From NCBI GenBank assembly GCA_900155495.1, contig FTLJ01000789.1:1-16056 (forward strand): DNA of 16,056 nt. Direction: 5' to 3'. A model generated the notes under the pieces. That model searched no databases and was not told the DNA's origin. It was given only the letters and a program-made list of their open reading frames with translations. The translations under genes and the position numbers were made by a program. This stretch comes from Porogramme epimiltina (Eukaryota > Basidiomycota > Agaricomycetes > Polyporales > Polyporaceae). Positions within the stretch are counted from its first letter, which is position 1; each line of letters starts with the position of its first letter. Positions 9,352 through 16,056 of this stretch are shown one piece after another.

Positions 9352-10004
9352 CTCAAACTATGTGCAGAGAAGGGATGACCAGCAGGGGCAGAGAAAACGA
9401 GAGTGGGCGTGAGCGAACGGGGGGAGGTGAGACGAGCCGCGGGCGCAAGTTAAGGGAGTTTTACGTTTCGTACGAAGAGTCTTGGGGAAACGTCCGTCTG
9501 TCCGCGGGCATTAATACGGACCCGGAAGCGGAGCCGATGGTCGAGCACCCACCGCGAAAAATCAATTCAAGTGCACAAGCGTCGGTGCGACCCTGGCTGA
9601 CGGCGCGGGAATCTCGCGTAGGGGAGATCTGCAGTTTTGCGTTTAGATGACGCGACGGCGCGCGGGCTCTCGCGGCGTGTTTCTGACCACACTGGGCGGC
9701 GGCCGGGGTGTGAGCGTGGATGAGGGAGGGCGCGCGGGGGAGTGGCGCGTACCGATGCGTTGTGCGNNGCCAGCGAGGCGTGAACAAGAGGAGGACGGGC
9801 GTCGGGGACGAGGAGGCGGAAGGGACTTCATAGGGAGCCGGCGCCGGCATTGCGTCGGGGAAGGCGCGGGAGGCGCCCGATCTCGATATGTCTGGCTGTG
9901 GCGCCCAATTTACGACCCAACTCCGATGTCGCCGTCCGATCAGCCACTAGAAAGCACGTCAAGCCAGCCGCCGACCCTTTGCTCACCGGCCGCCCAGAGC
10001 CAGC
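9352..10004. promoter_or_regulatory. GC-rich divergent promoter region with an assembly NN
   Basis: These 653 bp lie between the CINP-like start (minus) and the WD40 start (plus), so the region holds both promoters. It is strongly GC-rich with G-runs and CGCG patches (for example about 9655-9760). The two N at 9767-9768 mark unresolved sequence. Open frames here on both strands are arginine- and glycine-rich shadows of base composition and match no family. No TATA box is evident. Confidence 0.5.
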
Positions 10005-11627
10005 ATGCAGCCCGCGGACAAGTCCAACCTCCTCCGCTCAGAGGCGGAGCTCAAACTCGAGCATGTGCGTCACCTTTTATTTAGCACCAGTTCCACCGCG
10101 GAGCTCCATGAAACTCATGCGCTCCTGCAGACTCGGAAGGATAAAGCAGAGCGCATAAAGGACCTCGGTTGGCCCATCGAAACAACCGGGAAGGCGTTGG
10201 CCATCGAGGTCCGGGACAGCATCGCTTGGATCGCCGAAAACACGACTGTGGTTCGGAAACTCGACCTCGAGGCGAGTCCCCTCTGATCCGTCGCCTCCCC
10301 ACCCTGGGGCACTCAACCGGCCTCGAACGCGCAGACGGGGAAGACCCTGCAGCTATTCAAGGGCCACAGCGCGCCCGTGTCCGCTCTTACGTTTGTAGAC
10401 CGACAATCGGGCTCGGGGAAGGGCGACCTCCTCGTCACAGGCTCGTGGGATAAGGTCAGCACGGACCCGGTCAGGATCCGTCCCCAACGCTCACCTTGCC
10501 ACTCAGACCATCAAGATTTGGGATCTAGAGGTGAGCTTGTGCAATGTCGTGCGGGTTCGAAAGTCTCACTTAACAGGCTGCAGACCAAGCAATTGGTGTC
10601 CTCTACAGATGCACATTCTGACTTTGTGAAAGCTCTGCTGGTCATTCCGACGCTACGACTTCTCGTCTCGAGTGGGTCAGACAAGATCGTTCGTTTCTGG
10701 TACGGACTAGCATTGCATGCATTTGATATTTGTCTGATCATACAACCTTCCAGGGACCTCTCAAGAATAGCGGAGGGGCAACCGCTGACCTCAGTAGGAA
10801 CCCTTACGGACCACACACGGCCGGTGGAAGCTCTTGATGCTCGAACACTTCCGAACGGTGCAGCCGTCCTGTATACAGGGGACACGATGGGGGTAATCAA
10901 AATTTGGGAGATTACCAAAGACGATGGCACTCCGCCGCGATGGCAAAGCAAGCTAGAGGGAGAGCTCAATCATCACCGTACTCGAGTCGATGACATGGTG
11001 TACGGCAACGGCCACCTCTGGACCGGTGAGCGACTCCCCAACCTCGCAGTTTTCCACTCTTACCCCCGGTCCTGCAGCGTCCACAGACGAGACCGTCCAC
11101 ATCATTGCCCACCCAGCGCCGGCCTCAGGGACGGCCACGAAGCCCTTCCCACCTATCGAGCACACGACAGCCGTCCGCGCAATCCTTCCGCTCGCGCTCA
11201 GCCCGCTTGCGGAGCCATACCTGCTCACAGGTGCGGGTGACGTCATCCGAGTATACGATGTTTCGTCACCCGCCGAGCCCGAGCTTGTCGCGGAGACCGA
11301 CGCGCACTGGCACGATGTGACTGCGCTACGGTTTTGGGCGCGTCGGACGGCTGTAGAGGGCGAGCCAGACAGGGTGCGCATCGAGCCGTGGATAGTGAGC
11401 GCGAGCCTAGACGGGACAATCAGGCGGTGGAGGCTGAGTGGTATGTTCTGCATGTGTACGGGCGCGAGCGAGAGGCTGATATTGGGCCGTTGGTAGAGCT
11501 GCTGAACCCGCCTCCTCCCAAGAAAACCTCAGGTGAGAAGACCGGTCCCATTAGCGAGCCCACGGATATGGATCTTATAGATGAAGATGAGGAACGAGAA
11601 CTGGCAGAGCTGATGGGAGAAGACTAA
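10005..11627 (+). CDS. WD40-repeat protein of unknown role
   Basis: Exons are 10005-10271, 10335-10454, 10507-10530, 10584-10699, 10754-11025, 11078-11440 and 11497-11627, giving 430 aa. The first 89 residues (exon 1) form a charged helical region (LLRSEAELKLEHVRHLLF; IAWIAENTTVVRKLDLE) of no known domain. From about residue 90 WD40 blades follow: GHSAPVSALTF with VTGSWDKTIKIWDLE, AHSDFVKALLV with VSSGSDKIVRFWDLS, DHTRPVEALD with YTGDTMGVIKIWEI, HHRTRVDDMV with LWTASTDETVHI, then EHTTAVRAIL with LLTGAGDVIRVYDV, and HWHDVTALRF with VSASLDGTIRRWRLS. Six to seven blades suggest one propeller. The C-terminus is acidic (DLIDEDEERELAELMGED). WD40 propellers are interaction platforms; I cannot name the complex. 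Intron 1 begins GC rather than GT. It ends 83 bp from the convergent nitronate monooxygenase stop. Confidence 0.85.
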
Positions 11628-11710
11628 AATCCATAGCATTCCAACCAGGTAGCCGCATTCCTAGCCGCACCACTGTACAATTGAGCCATCTTACACAATA
11701 TACCGGAGCG

Positions 11711-13180
11711 TCAAAGCCTAGATTTTACAATGATGAAGCTAGATGCATTCTGCAGACTTGCCACAGCCGTATCCACGAGTTCGTCGACGCTGCATCGTAT
11801 TCAGTACCTCTACTCTGTTTTCGCTACCACGGGGGAACTCACATGTCTTTAGCTGGCTTAATATCCTTGATAGCTCCTGCGACCTTGCCCATGAGCCCTA
11901 TAAAAGACTTCAGTGACATTGAACCAACGTCGAAGTTCGCCATACGCACACATGCGGCTCTCAATGGACTTCTCTGGATGCCTCTCCAGTTCGACTTCGT
12001 TGGGGATCTTGCCCTCACTTGTAAGCTGGCGAATCTCCTCTTGCCTCCGGTCTTCCCTAAAGAGTGAAGGCACAGCAGTGTGAGCATCGGCCGGTGTATA
12101 ACTTCCGATGCGACACCTACCAACTAGCAACGTACGCCGTTTTCCTGACGTGCATCGGCCGGCCGCTGTAGATAAGCGTTCGGGAGATATCATCGTATCC
12201 GGCGCTCAGGACGAGCTCCTTGTGTATCTTTGGCGCGCCGGCTTCCTCACTCGCCACGAAGCGGGTGCCGACCCACACGCCCGCAGCACCGTACGAGAGC
12301 GCGGCGGCGAGCCCGCGTCCGTCTCCAATCCCTCCCGCGGCGACGACGATGACCGGTTCGCCAGTGAGAGGGCTCTTAGCGTCTTTGCACAAGTCGACGA
12401 CTGCCGGGATGAGAACCGAGAAGGGCGTCTCGCCAGTGTGCCCGCCGCCCTCTCCGCCCTGGGCGCAGATGACATCAACACCCTGTGCGAGGGCCTTCGC
12501 GACGTGCTTTGGGTGGCCAACCATGCTTATGAAATATGTTATTTGATCAGCACGCGGGGAGTGGGGACATGGCATCAGAGATCGTACTTCATGACAATAA
12601 CTCCTGCAGCATGGAGCTTGTCCACCATCTCTTTGGGAGGCACGCCCACGGCACATACAAACAACTTTGCACCACCCTTAATGATGACGTCGGTAAGCTC
12701 CGGAAGCTGGCCCTTCGTGTAGTCGTACTGAGGGATACGTTGAACAAGAGAGCCCGGATGAACGATGTACTGAACTACTGACATTTGTCTTTCGGGCCTG
12801 CCCGCCAACTTGTGGGATGAGTAGGTCGACGCCGAACGGTGCGCTCGGATCCTCCAAGTGACTCTTGATCTCTTCAATACTCTCTTGCAGGATCTTTGGG
12901 CTCTGACGGAGTCCTCCAATCACGCCAATCCCACCTATAAAGGATAATGCAAATGAGTGGCTGCCCACAGGGAAATCCTATATGCACGTATACGTACCGG
13001 CATTCGTCACAGCCGCTGCCAACCTCGGGCCCGCTGCCACGTTCATACCTAAGAACGATCTGTTTATTGTGATTGTCTTACGTGGGGTCGACGCCCTTGC
13101 CTACCTGCTAACATTACGGGATGGTTGATGCCGAAGAGCTTCGTGAGAGGGGTAGAGAACTTGGGCGGAGATGAGGGCAT
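11711..13180 (-). CDS. Nitronate monooxygenase (2-nitropropane dioxygenase family)
   Basis: Eight minus-strand exons: 13180-13105, 13048-12998, 12934-12783, 12727-12588, 12525-12121, 12056-11950, 11897-11843 and 11789-11711. They give 354 aa with introns of 52-64 nt. The enzyme is an FMN-binding TIM barrel that oxidises alkyl nitronates such as propionate 3-nitronate, protecting respiration. Seen motifs: FGINHPVMLAGM (16-27), VTNAGGIGVIGG (39-50), the loop QGGEGGGHTG (162-171) whose His169 sits where the catalytic base of the Neurospora enzyme lies, the FMN phosphate site AAGGIGDGRG (202-211), and GAAGVWVGTRF (219-229). The C-terminal HPEKSIESRMWLMGKVAGAI and KPAKDIVDE blocks match fungal family members, and this fixes the last two introns. 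It lacks a clear mitochondrial or secretion signal, so it is probably cytosolic. It is divergent from the heme lyase gene. Confidence 0.93.
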
Positions 13181-13441
13181 GTTGTTCCAAGGGCAAGGAA
13201 AGTTTCAGGTGCGGTGATTGTGGTACAAGAGAAGGCGTGTTGCCCGTCCATTGCAGCCTTATGTACAACGCATTCGCGGGAGGTCATGCGGGGTAAGCTG
13301 GCCAACAGTGTGGGGTACGAGGCGGGATGTTCACTCGGACCGGCAAGGCACATTGGCCGGGCAGCCGACAGCAGCCGAGGGATGGACACGGTCACGAGAA
13401 GGCTCTTTTCCGGCGCCTCTGAACTCTCCTCCGTCCTCGTC
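13181..13441. promoter_or_regulatory. Bidirectional promoter between nitronate monooxygenase and heme lyase
   Basis: The two divergent ATGs are 261 bp apart, so this interval must carry both promoters. No TATA box is obvious. An upstream ATG in frame with the heme lyase exists at 13382, but the family starts at the ATG used here. Confidence 0.5.
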
Positions 13442-14234
13442 ATGTCCGACTCAGCAGACAAGTGCCCGGTCGACCACCGCGCCCTCGCAGCCTCCTCGTC
13501 TTCCTCCTCGACCGCGGACAAATGCCCCGTGGATCATACAAAACGCTCATCGTGGTCTTCCCTCCTCGGCCGTCGTTCGCAGGACGGCCACGGCGCGGCT
13601 GAGCTCCCTGACACCCCACTGCCTCCCGCCGACTTGCCCGTTGACCGCGAGACGTCGTCTATCCCCCGGATCGATGGCTCCAATTGGGTGTACCCCTCTC
13701 AGGCGCAGTTCTATGCGGCTATGGCGCGGAAGAACCATAATCCCCAGGAGACGGACATGAAGGTGGTCGTGCCCATCCACAATGCCGTGAACGAGCGCGC
13801 ATGGATGGAGATAATGAAGTGGGAGGCGGGGCAGGGCGGTGACCGGTGTGGTGGAGTGAAGCTTGTAAGCTTCAAGGGCCGGCCGAATGACCTCTCGCCT
13901 CGTGCTCGATGGTACTCGCTCCTGGGGTACGTCTTAGGTGCTTCCTTCTATTGAGGTTGAGCCACTCATCACATTCTTCGGCAGATTCTCGCCGCCTTTT
14001 GACCGCCACGACTGGGTGGTTGACAGATGTGGGACGCGGATGCGGTATGTCATCGACTTCTACTCCGGACACACTGGCGCCCCTTCGAAGAACGTCTCGT
14101 TCTATCTCGACGTCCGGCCGGCTTTGGATAATTGGGAAGGCGTTCGGATGCGCGCAGGACGTTTCTGGCAACGCTCGTTTGGGCGTATGTGGGCACCGCC
14201 GTCACATCGGGAAGATTCACCGTCTCGTTCATAG
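13442..14234 (+). CDS. CYC3: Cytochrome c heme lyase (holocytochrome c synthase)
   Basis: Exons are 13442-13926 and 13985-14234, giving 244 aa with one 58-nt intron. The enzyme sits in the mitochondrial intermembrane space and links heme to the CxxCH cysteines of apocytochrome c (CYC3) or c1 (CYT2); the two cannot be told apart here. Two heme-regulatory CPV motifs, each DKCPVDH, lie at residues 6-12 and 26-32, separated by a poly-Ser run. The core follows: RIDGSNWVYPSQAQFYAAM (76-94), HNAVNERAWMEIMKWE, RPNDLSPRARWYSLLG, and PFDRHDWVVDRCG (166-178). His170 there corresponds to the heme-ligand histidine of human HCCS. RYVIDFYSG and FYLDVRPALDNWEG close the core. The family has no cleaved presequence. 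A GTATGT donor at 14185 with a TAG acceptor ending at 14234 would replace the last 17 residues and stop at 14257 (235 aa). Confidence 0.9.
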
Positions 14235-14257
14235 CGCGTACCTATCGCGCCATATGA

Positions 14258-15034
14258 TATGGTTTAATGTATACTCTCTCATAATGTGGGCAAGCACACG
14301 ACCTCATCTTAATCACCTAACTATCACGTCCTTGGGCGCTATAGTGGGTTTTCGTGCTCTTGAGGGCCGTTCGGCAAGAGGCCGATAACGTGCACGCACA
14401 GCTGTTGTGGGTCGGAGTCGGACTAGTGTTGCAGGTCCGATCCCGACCCAGTCCTCAACCAGACTCTTGGATGACCGAAGACTGGGAGTCGGACTGGACC
14501 GCCTCAATTCTTGGAGGACCGGGACCAGGCAGGAGAACTGCAGTCCTACTGTTGGTTAAGTGACATAGTGTGTTGTCTGGCATCGTCTTGAAGGTGAGGG
14601 TTCAACACTCAAAACCCACTCAGCCCATTCTTAGGTACTAATAGGACCGCTCCCGGTGCTAGATTGGGCCTGTCAGTCCTCCAGGATGTGGCCACCATGA
14701 GGACTGGGATCGTCTCCAGGCCCGGACCCCCAGCCCTCCCCCTCCGGTCCAGTCCTATGATCGGTCCAGTCCCGGCCCTTGGACCAGTCTTTCATCGGTC
14801 CTCGAAGTGGATCCTGCACCACTAGAACCTACGACACAGGACACTGAAGCCGAACGCTGATTGAGATCTCCGGACTCAGGGGTGAGTATATTTTAATCGT
14901 GCTCGTCCCGTGCCATGTCCGGATGATAGTTCACTAATGACTATAGGGTTCCGAGTAACGGGGCGCTCTCCAAACCATCTTCGGGGCTATTTGTGCATAT
15001 TTAGAATTCTAACGCTAACGTGAGCGAGCTGGCA
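14258..15034. other. Gene-free stretch containing a repeat block
   Basis: There is no supportable gene between the heme lyase and the next TATA box. The centre (14423-14825) is built of GGACTGG/CCAGTCC-type words arranged as an imperfect inverted repeat, described separately. The part at 14880-15030 is A/T-richer and probably belongs to the upstream region of the next gene. Confidence 0.55.
14423..14825. repeat. Imperfect inverted-repeat block, MITE-like
   Basis: The left arm starts CTAGTGTTGCAGG (14423-14435), contains GACCGAAGACTGG (14473-14485) and then GGACTGGACCG (14491-14501). The right arm, read on the opposite strand from 14825, gives CTAGTGGTGCAGG (14825-14813), then GACCGATGAAAGACTGG (14800-14784), then GGACTGGACCG (14772-14762), with a second copy at 14755-14745. 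Order and orientation of all three words are the same in both arms, so this is an inverted repeat about 400 bp long with arms of about 65-80 bp. No transposase or target-site duplication was found. Confidence 0.6.
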
Positions 15035-15040
15035 TATAAA
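15035..15040 (+). promoter_or_regulatory. TATA box of the 73-aa gene
   Basis: TATAAA at 15035-15040 lies 73 bp before the ATG at 15113, with a C/T-rich leader in between. It supports the short gene downstream as transcribed. Confidence 0.6.
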
Positions 15041-15112
15041 ACGTACGTGTATGCGGAGTCATTGCGTCCCAGCCCCTTCCCGCTCCTCAGCGCGCCACCA
15101 CACCCGCTAGCA

Positions 15113-15451
15113 ATGAGCAACTCTCAGAAGCCCATCAAGTTTACTCCGGTCAGTAGGCAACATACTAAGTATGAGCCCCTGTAAACCTCACCTTTGCTCT
15201 AAAAGCCCGGACAACAACAGAAACAGTTTGATCAATACTGGAATGATCTCGGTCCTGAAGGTAGAGCGGAGGTCACTCGCGCAACTAGTGGAATTGACGG
15301 CCCTTGGCGGCTTGCGCCGGTCAGTAGGCAGCATACTAAGTATGAGCCCTAGTAAACTCACCTATTCCTCTTCCTCTAGCCTGAAGAACAGCAAAAACGG
15401 CTCGACGAGTACCTAAAGCAACAGCGCGGCTCTGGAGGGAAAAAAGATTAG
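15113..15451 (+). CDS. Unrecognised 73-aa protein with two copied introns
   Basis: Exons are 15113-15148, 15206-15319 and 15380-15451, all in phase 0. Introns are 57 and 60 nt (15149-15205, 15320-15379). The product is hydrophilic, with no signal peptide or membrane segment. It starts MSNSQKPIKFTP and ends GSGGKKD. Two related segments begin exons 2 and 3: PGQQQKQFDQYW and PEEQQKRLDEYL; each follows a proline that closes the previous exon. Both introns open with the same sequence through the branch site: GTCAGTAGGC, then A or G, then a CATACTAAGTATG palindrome containing TACTAAG. A TATA box 73 bp upstream and clean splicing support a real gene. I do not recognise the family and propose no function. 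Confidence 0.72.
15149..15191 (+). repeat. Intron repeat, copy 1
   Basis: The first about 43 nt of intron 1 match the start of intron 2 (15320-15361). The first 30 nt differ at one position only. The rest differs by two substitutions and a one-base indel up to the shared TCACC. Confidence 0.9.
15320..15361 (+). repeat. Intron repeat, copy 2
   Basis: This is the second copy of the intron sequence, in the same orientation and starting exactly at the splice donor. It includes the CATACTAAGTATG palindrome with the branch point. The acceptor-proximal pyrimidine tract is unrelated to that of copy 1. Confidence 0.9.
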
Positions 15452-16056
15452 CCGCACAACTAGAGGGCCCCCAAGGTCACACCTACCTGGCCTGAAACGT
15501 ACATATCGCGGCCCATGCACACGTACTGAAGTTCCGGCACCCGACCGCTCCCGGCTGTGTAGCTTGTACCACCCAGACTGCTTGAAGATGGGTCTCATAA
15601 TGACAATAACTAGGTTTTCGTGAAACATCCAAAGGTGTCCGGCTTCCATTCGTCTAAATCTCATCATCGTATTCCGGAGACACTGCTCGCACATGATACT
15701 GCTTAGTTACACGATAGTTCATGATGCCATGTAGATTATCCAATATACAGCCTCTGGATGAGCAAAATATTCACTGTCCTCGCCTCCCTGCTCCTAAATT
15801 ATCAAGGCTTCGTACTATTTTGAACACATGCTACTTCCGTGGTATTAAATTTTCAATGCGGAAATGGGATTTAAAGGGCTGTGTGCGGAAAGTGAATTAT
15901 TGGGTGTGGCCGGCTACGGGCGCTGAAANNNNAGATTTTCGTGTAGGCGCCTCCTATTCGTCACATGATTGCGACCCCGCGTTGTGGGGACTCGGACGCG
16001 TTCCAACTCGACTCATACATTATGTAGTGCTCGTATAGGAAATTATACCACATATA
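15452..16056. other. Right-edge stretch without a supportable gene
   Basis: About 600 bp, A/T-richer than the genes, with four N at 15929-15932. A 93-aa minus-strand frame (15694-15413) overlaps the last exon of the 73-aa gene antisense and matches no family. A 105-aa plus frame crosses the N run and is not credible. No RNA gene or repeat was recognised. Confidence 0.5.

Noticed and set aside
9461..9850. 129-aa minus-strand frame in the divergent promoter region
   Set aside because: It crosses the NN at 9767-9768 and is an Arg/Pro/Ala product of GC-rich DNA with no family match.
10551..10562. GGTTCGAAAG as a tRNA B box
   Set aside because: It sits in intron 3 of the WD40 gene with no matching A box or cloverleaf, and its 3' bases do not fit the consensus.
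12108..12722. 204-aa plus-strand frame opposite nitronate monooxygenase
   Set aside because: It is antisense to the strongly conserved exons 4 and 5 of that enzyme.

Overview
The window reads as nuclear DNA of a filamentous basidiomycete, most likely an Agaricomycete. Nine spliced genes can be rebuilt by hand, with about 39 introns of 49-71 nt. Nearly all introns have GTRNGT-type donors and YAG acceptors. Genes are dense and alternate between strands, and their best relatives are fungal housekeeping proteins. Because almost every gene is split into short exons, uninterrupted open frames badly understate the content. The organism assignment is an inference from gene structure and protein style.

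Layout: 1-194 (-) is the possible edge exon of an unrecognised gene, followed by about 1.7 kb with no convincing gene. 1962-2181 (+) is a 33-aa seven-cysteine metallothionein in three tiny exons. 2389-3785 (-) is the Rab geranylgeranyltransferase alpha subunit (BET4), convergent with the metallothionein. 3985-7348 (+) is the spliceosomal HAT-repeat protein SYF1, divergent from BET4 across a 199-bp CG-alternating promoter. 7594-8169 (+) is the tRNA-splicing endonuclease subunit SEN15. 8467-9351 (-) is a protein resembling animal CINP. 10005-11627 (+) is an unassigned WD40 protein, and the two are divergent across a GC-rich 653-bp gap that holds an NN. 11711-13180 (-) is an FMN-dependent nitronate monooxygenase. 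13442-14234 (+) is cytochrome c heme lyase with two CPV heme motifs. 14423-14825 is a GGACTGGACCG-rich imperfect inverted-repeat block. 15113-15451 (+) is a 73-aa unknown protein whose two introns are near-identical copies. The last 600 bp, with an NNNN, hold no supportable gene.

There is no operon and no phage, plasmid or CRISPR feature. Functionally this is a conserved housekeeping block: prenylation of Rab GTPases, mRNA splicing, tRNA splicing, cytochrome c maturation and nitronate detoxification. Its edges are less conserved, with the metallothionein, the repeat block and the orphan small gene. The most unusual items are the duplicated introns in the 73-aa gene, the cryptic metallothionein, the CINP-like gene, and the BET4 start codon standing alone as a 3-nt coding exon.
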